64,000 nucleotides of DNA, taken from JAVVEG01 sp032251455 (lineage in GTDB: Bacteria; Pseudomonadota; Gammaproteobacteria; Pseudomonadales; Pseudohongiellaceae). Each line of letters begins with the position of its first letter. The stretch's first letter is position 1. A program made the position numbers and the translations under genes. Below the pieces are notes generated by a model. It did not search any database, was not told the origin of the DNA, and saw only the letters and a list, made by a program, of their open reading frames with translations. Positions 51,645 through 60,105 of the stretch are shown here, one piece after another. The stretch spans positions 77,690 to 141,689 of the forward strand of contig JAVVEG010000007.1 in assembly GCA_032251455.1 (NCBI GenBank), given 5' to 3'.

Positions 51645-52139
51645 ATGGAAAAAAGACCATTCATTCTTGCCGGAATCATGACCGCTCTTTTCATTCTCGA
51701 TCCACTCAGCACCCGTTATCTGGTTGTGGCCCTGCCCTCAGGGCAGGAGTTGAACCCGTACGTGGACACATCCAGTTTTTTGCGGCTGCTGTTCAACTAC
51801 GCGCATGTGATCCCCTATATAGTATTTTTACTCTGCCTGTATTTGGCCGAAAAAATGGCCTGGCAATACAATGAACTGATCCGTCAGAAATCCGTTCGCC
51901 TGATGGCGTTTGTGTTCCCACTCTTTTTCATCAGCACCAAAGCGCTAGCCGTCATCAACAACACTTTTCTTGTCTTCGGAGTGAACTCCCCTGTTCTGAT
52001 GCTGTTGCGCTGGATGACTTTTCTTTCGGATGATCTCTGGCAAAACCTGAGTTACCTGCACCTGTTCATGGCCATCGCCCTCGGTCCGGTGTACTTCAAA
52101 CTGGCGCGCATGTTCTATGGCAGGGATTCGGCCCCTTGA
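51645..52139 (+). CDS. Multi-spanning membrane protein, candidate immunity protein
   Basis: A 164-residue hydrophobic protein with about four membrane helices (near 7-27, 48-68, 85-110 and 125-155): RPFILAGIMTALFILDPLST, NYAHVIPYIVFLLCLYLAEK, RLMAFVFPLFFISTKALAVI, LSYLHLFMAIALGPVYFKLA. No family is recognised. The ATG at 51645 has AGGA 6 bases upstream; an ATG at 51603 lies in the hairpin arm and is rejected. Position directly after the GG-leader peptide gene, same strand, fits an immunity protein, but that is inference. Confidence 0.65.
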   Translation: MEKRPFILAGIMTALFILDPLSTRYLVVALPSGQELNPYVDTSSFLRLLFNYAHVIPYIVFLLCLYLAEKMAWQYNELIRQKSVRLMAFVFPLFFISTKALAVINNTFLVFGVNSPVLMLLRWMTFLSDDLWQNLSYLHLFMAIALGPVYFKLARMFYGRDSAP

Positions 52140-52155
52140 TTCAGAGGTTCCTCAG
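52138..52155 (-). repeat. Partial copy of the dispersed CTCTGAATAAG repeat (reverse)
   Basis: On the minus strand this reads CTGAGGAACCTCTGAATC, overlapping the stop of the membrane protein gene by two bases. It matches the core of the copies at 10414 and 45892. Confidence 0.5.
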
Positions 52156-52163
52156 GTATTTGT

Positions 52164-52589
52164 TCAGGTATTTCCCTGTGGGTAAAGAACCATCTGAGTG
52201 CAGCGAAACAGGGCAAGGGTTTTGCCTGTTTCGCGATGACTGACCACGGCATCCCACACTTGTGTGCTTTTGCCGATGTGTACCGGGCTTGCCGTGCAGT
52301 CAAGATGACCATTGCGGGTTGTGCCCAGATGGTTGGACTTCAGCTCTATCGTGGTAAAGCCGTTGGCGCCGGCTGGCAGATTGGCAATACACCCATAGCC
52401 GGCACAGGTATCGGCAAGCGTCACTATGCTGCCGGCATGCAGATAACCGTTTGGTGCCATCAACGAGGTCCTGACCGGCAGAAACCCCGCAACACTGTCC
52501 AGCCCCACCTTGGTAATGACTATACCCAGGTGGCCAGGCAATTTATCGGCGCCACGCTGATTGAGCTGCTCTTTGCTAATCATGTTCAT
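52164..52589 (-). CDS. PaaI-family hotdog thioesterase
   Basis: A 141-residue hotdog-fold protein. Conserved are PNGYLHAGSIVTLADTCAGYG (active-site Asn/Gly-His-Asp pattern), FTTIELKSNHLGTTRNGHL and the TGKTLALFRCTQMV strand. Such enzymes split acyl- or aryl-CoA thioesters. The ATG at 52589 follows GGGGATAACA. It is convergent with the candidate immunity gene. Confidence 0.9.
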   Translation of the reverse strand: MNMISKEQLNQRGADKLPGHLGIVITKVGLDSVAGFLPVRTSLMAPNGYLHAGSIVTLADTCAGYGCIANLPAGANGFTTIELKSNHLGTTRNGHLDCTASPVHIGKSTQVWDAVVSHRETGKTLALFRCTQMVLYPQGNT

Positions 52590-52734
52590 TGTTATCCCCG
52601 GTTGATCAAATGGCATGAGTTTAACCGGGCATCGTGCAAAAGCAAGCCAGGCACCCAGCTCAGCGCCAAACTCTTGCCTGCTGGGCCATTCCTCCTGCTG
52701 ACAGCCATGTTATAGTCTTCGCATCTGTTGTTCG

Positions 52735-52772
52735 CATCAAGATTGTTTTCATCAAGGTTGTTTTCATCAGGA
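52735..52772 (+). repeat. 15-bp tandem repeat, about 2.5 copies, in the ald leader
   Basis: CATCAAGATTGTTTT, CATCAAGGTTGTTTT and a partial CATCAGGA lie just before the alanine dehydrogenase start. The last partial copy supplies the AGGAG ribosome site. Confidence 0.85.
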
Positions 52773-52782
52773 GTGCAGGGCT

Positions 52783-53898
52783 ATGCAAATAGGCGTCCCA
52801 AAGGAAATCAAGAATCATGAATACCGGGTAGGGCTGACCGTCAGCGCCGTGGCTGAACTTCACAAACGTGGGCATCAGGTGTTTGTCGAAACCGGGGCCG
52901 GCTCTGGTGTAGGCATGAGTGATGCCGATTTCACCGCTGCAGGCGCCCAGATTCTGGCGGATGCAGCAGCGGTCTTTGCCCAGGCCAACCTCATTGTCAA
53001 GGTCAAGGAGCCCCTGCCTCAGGAGTGCGGCATGCTCCGCCCGGGTCAAACGCTGTTTACCTTTCTTCATCTTGCCGCCAGCCGTGAGTTGACCGAGCAG
53101 CTGTTGCGCAGTGGTGCCTGCTGTATTGCCTATGAAACCATTACCGATGCGGCAGGCAGATTGCCCGTGTTGACTCCCATGTCGCAAATAGCCGGACGCC
53201 TGTCGGTTCAAGCCGGTGCCGCCCACCTGGAAAAACACAACGGCGGCAGAGGTGTCCTGCTGGGCGGGGCTACCGGCACCACGGTTGGACGCGTGGTCAT
53301 CATCGGCGGTGGTGTCGTTGGCAGCAATGCCTGCCAGATTGCACTGGGCATGGGGGCTCATGTGGTTGTCCTGGATCGCTCCATCAACCAGCTGGAAAGC
53401 CTGACCCAGCGCTTCGGCAGAGGGCTGGAGGTCGTCTATGCCTCCACCGCAAATATCGAGCAGCATGCACCTGCTGCCGACCTGCTGATCGGAGCCGTAC
53501 TGACGGCAGGGCGCAGTGCTGACAAGGTCATTCCGGCCAGTCTCATCAAGCAGATGAAAACCGGCGCAGTGATGGTTGACGTCGCCATCGATCAGGGTGG
53601 CTCTTGTGAAAACTCCAGAGCAACCACGCATGCCGACCCAACATTCGTGGTCGATGGCGTGATCCATTACTGTGTCAGCAACATGCCGGGTGCCGTTCCG
53701 GTGACCGCCTCAGAGGCCTTGAGCAATGCCACCCTGCAATACCTGCTGGAAATGGCGGACCAAGGTGTACTCCCAGCGCTGCGCAACAATCCCCATCTGC
53801 GTAATGGCCTCAATATCATCGATGGCAAACTGACCAATGAAGCGGTCGCCTCGGGCTTCGGTTTGGAATACGTGGATGCCAGTCTGATGCTGGCCTGA
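52783..53898 (+). CDS. ald: Alanine dehydrogenase
   Basis: A 371-residue NAD-dependent L-alanine dehydrogenase (alanine to pyruvate and ammonium, reversible). Typical segments are MQIGVPKEIKNHEYRVGLT, the catalytic Lys in NLIVKVKEP and His in FTFLHLAA, the Rossmann loop VVIIGGGVVGSNA, and the substrate loop HYCVSNMPGAVPVTAS. Length is standard. AGGAG is supplied by the end of the tandem repeat in its leader. Confidence 0.96.
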   Translation: MQIGVPKEIKNHEYRVGLTVSAVAELHKRGHQVFVETGAGSGVGMSDADFTAAGAQILADAAAVFAQANLIVKVKEPLPQECGMLRPGQTLFTFLHLAASRELTEQLLRSGACCIAYETITDAAGRLPVLTPMSQIAGRLSVQAGAAHLEKHNGGRGVLLGGATGTTVGRVVIIGGGVVGSNACQIALGMGAHVVVLDRSINQLESLTQRFGRGLEVVYASTANIEQHAPAADLLIGAVLTAGRSADKVIPASLIKQMKTGAVMVDVAIDQGGSCENSRATTHADPTFVVDGVIHYCVSNMPGAVPVTASEALSNATLQYLLEMADQGVLPALRNNPHLRNGLNIIDGKLTNEAVASGFGLEYVDASLMLA

Positions 53899-54003
53899 TA
53901 CGCCCATGCTAGAGGCGGGAAAACCACCCGGCAACCTGGGCTGCTTGGTTATCCGCAGGCTGTAAAGTACAATCCCGGTAAAGACCATGAACAGGAGCCT
54001 CCA

Positions 54004-54663
54004 ATGCCCCCCTCAGCATCCACGCCAACTTTCTTGAGCCGACTTGACCAACTGATCGTGCAGTTCGATCTGACCCTGCGCACCCTGAATGCAGGCAGCA
54101 GCCATGCCAGCAGGGTTTCGCCGGCCCAGGGCCAGACCGACACTGAACTGGATTCTACTGACAGAGATCTTGCAGCGGGGCTGATGCGCATCAATCATAC
54201 TGGCGAAGTCTGTGCCCAGGCGCTTTACCAGGGCCAGGCGCTGATAGCCAAACTGCCCGATGTGCGTGCGGCCATGGAACAGGCTGCAGCCGAGGAAATC
54301 GATCATCTGGCCTGGTGTGAGGAGCGCCTGCAGGAGCTGAATAGCCGGCCCAGTTATCTGAACCCGGCCTGGTATGCCATGTCCTTTGGTCTGGGAGCGG
54401 TTGCCGGGCTTGCCGGTGACAAATGGAGCCTTGGTTTCGTCGCCGAAACTGAAGAACAGGTATGCCGGCATTTGCAGGATCATCTGCAGAAACTGCCTCC
54501 GGAAGATCATAAAAGCCGCGCCATTCTGGAACAAATGATGCAGGATGAACGACATCATGGCGAAACAGCCAGGCAAGCTGGCGGTGCTGATCTGCCGGCC
54601 CCGGTAAAACTGGGCATGGGCCTGATGTCAACTGTCATGAAGCAGCTCAGTTACCGTCTCTGA
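54004..54663 (+). CDS. coq7: 3-demethoxyubiquinol 3-hydroxylase Coq7
   Basis: A 219-residue di-iron hydroxylase of ubiquinone synthesis. Iron ligands appear in RINHTGEVCAQ (Glu), EEIDHLAWCEERL (Glu-His), ETEEQVCRHL (Glu) and DERHHGETA (Glu-His). It fills the place that UbiF takes in E. coli. With ubiX this is the second ubiquinone gene here. Membrane-associated, near a hydrophobic segment YAMSFGLGAVAGLAGDKW. Confidence 0.95.
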   Translation: MPPSASTPTFLSRLDQLIVQFDLTLRTLNAGSSHASRVSPAQGQTDTELDSTDRDLAAGLMRINHTGEVCAQALYQGQALIAKLPDVRAAMEQAAAEEIDHLAWCEERLQELNSRPSYLNPAWYAMSFGLGAVAGLAGDKWSLGFVAETEEQVCRHLQDHLQKLPPEDHKSRAILEQMMQDERHHGETARQAGGADLPAPVKLGMGLMSTVMKQLSYRL

Positions 54664-54791
54664 ACAAGGCCACCCTCCCCCTGATTGCAACGAATTGTAT
54701 CCAGCGCGGGTTTTTACAGCCACCGCAAGGTATATTCCTACCCCTATAAGAAATAACAGAGCTGCCTCCAACAGCCTTCAGGGCATACTGA

Positions 54792-57185
54792 ATGAATTCA
54801 AAAAGAACCTTCCTGCCAGTAGCCGGCATTTTTGTATTCATGTTTGTATTCATGGCAACTGCCCATGCCCAGGAAACAGTGCCAGCATTGACAAAAGTAG
54901 CTGATGACAGCGCGGCTATTCGCCTCGATGGCATTTTGGATGAAGCAGTCTGGCAACGCGTACCAGCCATCGATGGCATGCGGGTAATCAATCCCGACAC
55001 CCTGGTGCCCGCCGCCTACCAGACCGAGGTTCGTATTTTCTACACCGAACGCGGCATCTATGCCGGCTTCATGAACCATCAGCCCGCCGATAGCCTGATA
55101 GCACGAATGACTTCGCGTGACACCCGGCTTGAGCGGGATGGTGTAGTCTTCAACATTGACCCCTCCGGCGAAGGTTTGTATGGCTACATGATGCGCATCA
55201 ATCTGGGCGGCTCCAAAACCGATGCGACCATTCTGCCGGAAAGACAGCTCAATCTGCAATGGGACGGCTCCTGGGATGCAGAAACCGCTGTCGTCGAGGG
55301 TGGCTGGTCTGCCGAATACTTCATTCCGTGGTCCATGGTGGCCCTGCCGCAACCTTCCGGTGACGTACAACGCATGGGCATTTATCTGGAACGGCAGGTA
55401 GGGGCATTGAATGAGACCTGGTCATTCCCGCCTCTGCCCAATACCGTCAATGAATTTCTTTCTGCCTACTACATGATGGAACTGGAAGCCATCGAGCCTC
55501 GCACCCAGATTACCTATTACCCCTTTGTGTCAAACACCTATGATGGCATACGCAATGAAACCGAACAGCAGACGGGGATCGAAATATTCTGGCGGCCCAC
55601 TTCCAATACTCAAATATCTGCCAGCCTGAACCCGGATTTTGGCAATGTCGAATCCGATGATGTCGTCGTCAACCTGACTGCTTTCGAGGTTTTTTTCCCG
55701 GAGAAACGCTCCTTTTTCCTGGAGGGGCAGGATGTGTTCAACACCACTCCCCGCTCCCAGGGAGCCAATGGGCCTGGCGGGCCAACCACGCTGCTCAACA
55801 CCCGGCGCATAGGCCGGGCTCCCTCTTTCAAGATACCGGCCGGCGTAAGCGCCAGAGCAACCGATATCAGCCAGCAGACTGAGCTTCTGGGTGCCCTGAA
55901 ATTTACCGGACAAAGTGGCAACTGGCGCTATGGGACCATGCTGGCATTGGAAGATGATACGGCCATACGTGGCACTTTTGCCGATGGCACTCCAATAAAG
56001 CTGGAAGCTGAAGGTAGAGACTTTTTCATCGCCAGGTTGCTGTATGAAGATACTGCCAATGGTGGCCGTCGCTCTATTGGCTGGATGGGCACCACCATTT
56101 CCCACCCTGATATCGAGGCCACCGTCAACGGCATCGACCTGCATTATTTTTCGGCGGATACACGCTGGGTAATGGATGCCCAACTGGTGCACAGCGATGT
56201 CGATGGCGAAACCGGCAGCGGAATTTTCGGTGACATCGTTTTCCGGCCAGCACGCGGACGCCAGCATCGGGTTTCACTTACTTACCTCGATGACACCCTG
56301 GATCTCAATGACCTGGGTTTCCTCACCCGCAATGACCTGGTGCAGATGGATTATAATTTCTCGCTGACCGAATCAGATATTGAAGGCTTGCGCTCACGCA
56401 CCACCAGCTTCCAGTTGATCAATCAGTGGAATACCTCAGGCCAGCCTGTGCGCCTGGGCCTGTTTGCCAACCGCAACTACACCTTCCTCAACAACAACAG
56501 TCTCAACACCAGCATCCGCTATTTCAATCCACGCATCGATGACCGTCTGGGCAGAGGCACTGGCGAATTCCGCATTCCTGAACGCTGGCAGGCCGTCGTG
56601 GGCTGGAGCAGCGACCCCAGCCAGAAACTGGTCTACAGTACGGAATTGAACGCCAGCCAGGAAGATCTGGGTCAAAAACTGCTGACCACCTCAGCCGGCA
56701 TCAATTATCGCCCTGTCGATAATTTTTCCCTGGGCATAGATGTGGCTTATACCGACAGGGAAGGCCTGCTGCAGTTCATGGGTTCCAATCGCTTCACCAG
56801 CTTTGAGGCCAATCAATGGTCGCCCCGGGTGACCATGGACTACTTCATCAATGCCGATCAACAGTTGCGCTTCAGCCTGCAATGGACGGGTTTGAAAGCG
56901 CACGAAGACAAGTTCTTTCTGATGGATCCTGATCGTCTCGACTTTTTGGAGGAAGTTGCCAAACCCGGGTTGGTGTCGGACAGCTTCACCATCAGCCAGC
57001 TCACATTCCAGGCTCGCTATCGCTGGGAAATAGCTCCTTTATCCGACCTGTTCGTGGTTTATACGCGCGGTGGCAACCTGCCCCGAAACACCGACGATAG
57101 TTTCTCCGGGCTGCTCAGCGACGCCTTTACTGACCCTATCGTCGAAACCCTGGTGGTAAAACTCCGCTACCGCTTCGGTTCCTGA
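54792..57185 (+). CDS. DUF5916 outer-membrane protein with CBM9-like domain
   Basis: A 797-residue exported protein: signal peptide ending AHAQ, a CBM9/DOMON-like beta domain (about 40-230; IRLDGILDEAVWQRVP, GVVFNIDPSGEGLYGYMMRIN, GWSAEYFIPWSM), then a DUF5916 beta-barrel region to the C-terminus (EVFFPEKRSFFLEGQDVF, LNPDFGNVESDD, many alternating strands, ending LVVKLRYRFGS). An outer-membrane porin-like or carbohydrate-linked function is inferred; none is established. No TonB or sugar genes adjoin it. Confidence 0.86.
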   Translation: MNSKRTFLPVAGIFVFMFVFMATAHAQETVPALTKVADDSAAIRLDGILDEAVWQRVPAIDGMRVINPDTLVPAAYQTEVRIFYTERGIYAGFMNHQPADSLIARMTSRDTRLERDGVVFNIDPSGEGLYGYMMRINLGGSKTDATILPERQLNLQWDGSWDAETAVVEGGWSAEYFIPWSMVALPQPSGDVQRMGIYLERQVGALNETWSFPPLPNTVNEFLSAYYMMELEAIEPRTQITYYPFVSNTYDGIRNETEQQTGIEIFWRPTSNTQISASLNPDFGNVESDDVVVNLTAFEVFFPEKRSFFLEGQDVFNTTPRSQGANGPGGPTTLLNTRRIGRAPSFKIPAGVSARATDISQQTELLGALKFTGQSGNWRYGTMLALEDDTAIRGTFADGTPIKLEAEGRDFFIARLLYEDTANGGRRSIGWMGTTISHPDIEATVNGIDLHYFSADTRWVMDAQLVHSDVDGETGSGIFGDIVFRPARGRQHRVSLTYLDDTLDLNDLGFLTRNDLVQMDYNFSLTESDIEGLRSRTTSFQLINQWNTSGQPVRLGLFANRNYTFLNNNSLNTSIRYFNPRIDDRLGRGTGEFRIPERWQAVVGWSSDPSQKLVYSTELNASQEDLGQKLLTTSAGINYRPVDNFSLGIDVAYTDREGLLQFMGSNRFTSFEANQWSPRVTMDYFINADQQLRFSLQWTGLKAHEDKFFLMDPDRLDFLEEVAKPGLVSDSFTISQLTFQARYRWEIAPLSDLFVVYTRGGNLPRNTDDSFSGLLSDAFTDPIVETLVVKLRYRFGS

Positions 57186-57200
57186 GCGATAACCCCCTCT

Positions 57201-57971
57201 TCATCTGACCGGAAAAGAAAAGAACTGATCCGGAAAAGGTTCATCCCGCAAGGTGTAATGCCACCATTCCTGGGCATAGTTGTCAAAGCCGACCGCGCTC
57301 ATGATGTCCCGCAGCAGATGTCGGTTCTGCAAGGCAGTTGGCCCGACAGCAGGATTATCGGTGTGTGACAGCTCGTCAAAACAATCATATCCGGTACCCA
57401 TATCGATGCTGTTGTCGGGATAGCGCAGGTCTGCCGGCGCCCGGCAATCATATGCACTGGCTGGCTGTGATGCTGCCGGTGAACTGCTGGCATAGGGAAC
57501 AAGCGTCAGATCAACCGTGCTGCCTCGGCTATGACCCGAACGTTCGGCAATATACCCGCGAGAAAACAGTTCTTCCTTGGGCACGTCCGGATAAAAGCGG
57601 TTTTGCATGGCGAGCTGCTCTGGATCAACCGCCCAGGCAACAAAATCATCGACCGCCGTCTGTGGCCGATAGCAATCATACACTTTCAGCGCATAGCCCA
57701 GCTGCATGCCCTGTTGCTGCGCCACCAACAGGGCCTGTGCTGCCGGAGTGCTCAGAATGCAGGCGGGTGCCAGGTAGCCGGCAACAGGCCGGCCGATGAA
57801 ATTGTTCTCGCCGGCATAGCGAATATCCTGCCCAACGGTCGGACTCAATTCTGCCAGCCTGACAAACCCGGCAGGAAGCGAGCCCGGCTCTGTCTCAACA
57901 CCACATGCCGGGATCAGAACCGACAGCAAACACAGCAGTATGCGCTCGATTGTTCCAGATAGCTCAGCCAT
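57201..57971 (-). CDS. VanX/DdpX-like D-Ala-D-Ala dipeptidase, lipoprotein
   Basis: A 256-residue M15-family metallopeptidase. The zinc site is complete: GHSRGSTVDLTL (His and Asp) and QEWWHY (Glu, His). A lipobox LSVLIPACG with Cys near residue 26 makes it a lipoprotein, unlike cytosolic VanX. It likely splits D-Ala-D-Ala or related peptides in the periplasm, as in peptidoglycan turnover, rather than giving glycopeptide resistance. ATG 57971 has AGGAGG 8 bases away; ATG 57977 is too close to it. Confidence 0.9.
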   Translation of the reverse strand: MAELSGTIERILLCLLSVLIPACGVETEPGSLPAGFVRLAELSPTVGQDIRYAGENNFIGRPVAGYLAPACILSTPAAQALLVAQQQGMQLGYALKVYDCYRPQTAVDDFVAWAVDPEQLAMQNRFYPDVPKEELFSRGYIAERSGHSRGSTVDLTLVPYASSSPAASQPASAYDCRAPADLRYPDNSIDMGTGYDCFDELSHTDNPAVGPTALQNRHLLRDIMSAVGFDNYAQEWWHYTLRDEPFPDQFFSFPVR

Positions 57972-58101
57972 GTTCATTCCTCCTGTCATCTGGCTATCAT
58001 GTTACCGCCATTCCACGCTGGATGCCTGCCGGATTTGGTGTTCTAATACCCGCCTGATTCATGCTTGACTGCTTTTCGAACTCAACTGCAAGGGAATAGA
58101 C

Positions 58102-59343
58102 ATGTCCACCACGATATTTCGCAAAACCTTTTCCAGCGCAATTCTGTTGGGTGCCCTGCTGGCCTTGCTGCCAGCAGCCTACGCCCAGATCGATCAGCGT
58201 CGCCTCGATGCCATCACTGCCGACCTGCAATCCCGGATCGATGCCGGACGCCTGTCCGGTGTTGTGGCCATGATCGCCAAAGACGGTGAAATTGTGTTGC
58301 ATACGGCTCTGGGCTACCAGAACATTGAAGACCAGGTGCCGATGAACCGGGATACCATTTTTCGCATTTTCTCCATGACCAAACCCATTGCCGGCACGGC
58401 CCTGATGATGCTTTTTGATGAGGGTCGTTTCCAGCTCGATGACCCGGTCGAACAGTACCTGCCCGAGCTGGCCGGGCTGCAAGTATTTGTCTCCCGCAAC
58501 CCGGATGGCAGTTTTGTTACCGAACCTGCTGCCCACCCAATGACCATCCGCGAACTGATGAGCCACACCGGTGGCCTGGTCTATATCCCCCCACTTTCCC
58601 GGGGGCCGGTCCCGGACGCATATGTGGAAGCGGGCATCCTGAACCGGGACACTCCGCTGGCAGCGATGACGGCTGCACTCGGCAAGCTTCCCCTCAATCA
58701 CCAACCCGGCTCACAATGGGTTTACAGTGTCTCGGTTGATGTCCAGGGGTATCTGGTGGAAGTGCTGTCCGGACAGTCCTTTGATGTCTTTTTGCAGGAA
58801 CGGCTGTTCGCCCCGCTGGGCATGAAGGATACGGCCTTTTATGTTGATGCCCAAAAAGCAGAGCGGCTGGCCCGCCAATATGCCCCCTTGCCCACTGGTG
58901 GTTTACAGCGCACGGATAACGGCGACTTTCTGCACAAACCCGCCTTTTTTTCCGGTGGTGGTGGCCTGACCTCTACTGCTGCCGATTACATGAAATTTGC
59001 CCAGATGCACCTGAACAAGGGGGAGCTCGATGGTGTGCGCATTCTTTCCGAGAATGCAGTCAACATCATGCGCAGCAATCAGCTACCTGACCATATCGAC
59101 GCCATCAGCCCGCTTTATCCGGGCAATGTCTTCGGGGTCGACTTCGCCATTGTCGATGATCCAGCGGTATTCAATGGAGCTCCCAAGGGCACACACTGGT
59201 GGTGGGGCATCGCCGGCAGCTGGTTCTGGATCGATCCGGTCGAGAATATCGTATTTGTAGGGATGATCCAGAATGACGATATCCTGTACTCACTGCAGGT
59301 TCACAGTGCCATGCGTACACTGTTGTATCAGCCTCTGCCCTGA
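58102..59343 (+). CDS. Beta-lactamase-family serine hydrolase (class C/esterase-like)
   Basis: A 413-residue exported protein with signal peptide (cleavage near AYAQ). The S-x-x-K motif SMTK (about 93-96) and Tyr in WVYSVSVDV replace the YxN of class C enzymes by YSV. The third motif K-T-G is not obvious; HWWWGIAGS occupies that place, as in EstB-like esterases. A carboxylesterase or D-Ala peptidase role is more likely than beta-lactam breakdown. The ABC exporter genes follow at 10 bases. Confidence 0.91.
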   Translation: MSTTIFRKTFSSAILLGALLALLPAAYAQIDQRRLDAITADLQSRIDAGRLSGVVAMIAKDGEIVLHTALGYQNIEDQVPMNRDTIFRIFSMTKPIAGTALMMLFDEGRFQLDDPVEQYLPELAGLQVFVSRNPDGSFVTEPAAHPMTIRELMSHTGGLVYIPPLSRGPVPDAYVEAGILNRDTPLAAMTAALGKLPLNHQPGSQWVYSVSVDVQGYLVEVLSGQSFDVFLQERLFAPLGMKDTAFYVDAQKAERLARQYAPLPTGGLQRTDNGDFLHKPAFFSGGGGLTSTAADYMKFAQMHLNKGELDGVRILSENAVNIMRSNQLPDHIDAISPLYPGNVFGVDFAIVDDPAVFNGAPKGTHWWWGIAGSWFWIDPVENIVFVGMIQNDDILYSLQVHSAMRTLLYQPLP

Positions 59344-59352
59344 AGACAAAGG

Positions 59353-60078
59353 ATGATTGTGGCCGCTGCAGAGAGAAAAATCATACTCAGCGCCAGAGCA
59401 ATATCCAAGAGCTATGTCATGGGAGAGGTGACTGTGCATGCCTTGCGCAAGGTCAGCCTCGACCTGCACGAAGGAGAACTGCTGGTGCTGCTGGGAGCTT
59501 CCGGCAGCGGCAAGTCAACCCTGTTGAATATATTGGGCGGACTGGATACGGTCAGCAGCGGTACGCTGTTTTATCACCAGCAGGAACTCACCGCCGCCAG
59601 CCAGCGTGAGTTGACCCATTACCGTCGCCAGCATGTCGGCTTCGTCTTCCAGTTCTACAATCTCATTGCCAGCCTGTCTGCCCGGGAAAACGTCGCCCTG
59701 GTTACCGATATCAGCGAACACCCGATGCGGGCCGAAGAGGCACTGGAGCTGGTTGGCCTGAGTTCGCGGCTTGATCATTTCCCGGCCCAGTTGTCCGGAG
59801 GCGAGCAACAACGGGTGGCAATCGCCCGCGCAATCGCCAAGAGACCGCAGATTCTGCTTTGTGACGAGCCTACCGGCGCTCTGGATGCACAAACCGGCAA
59901 ACTGGTGTTATCGGTCCTGGACACAGTCAACCGGGAAACCGGAACAACGACAGCCATCATCACTCATAATGCAGCCATTGGCAGCCTGGGCGACAGTGTG
60001 GTCTACATGAGCAGCGGCGAGATCATCAAACGGCATGACAATGCCCAAAGAGCAGCAGTCGATTCCGTACAATGGTAA
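59353..60078 (+). CDS. ABC exporter ATP-binding protein (MacB/LolD-like)
   Basis: A 241-residue ATPase with Walker A GASGSGKST, Q-loop FVFQFYNLIASLSARENV, signature LSGGEQQRVAIARA, Walker B ILLCDEP and H-loop ITHN, where the usual VTHD ends in Asn. It pairs with the permease 27 bases downstream and the adaptor after that. The class exports peptides, lipids or drugs. Confidence 0.95.
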   Translation: MIVAAAERKIILSARAISKSYVMGEVTVHALRKVSLDLHEGELLVLLGASGSGKSTLLNILGGLDTVSSGTLFYHQQELTAASQRELTHYRRQHVGFVFQFYNLIASLSARENVALVTDISEHPMRAEEALELVGLSSRLDHFPAQLSGGEQQRVAIARAIAKRPQILLCDEPTGALDAQTGKLVLSVLDTVNRETGTTTAIITHNAAIGSLGDSVVYMSSGEIIKRHDNAQRAAVDSVQW

Positions 60079-60105
60079 GCAGAACACCCAGGTGCAAGCA
60101 AAAGA

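Noticed and set aside
58102..59343. True beta-lactamase resistance gene
   Set aside because: The YxN motif is YSV and a KTG motif is not evident; an esterase-like hydrolase is more likely.
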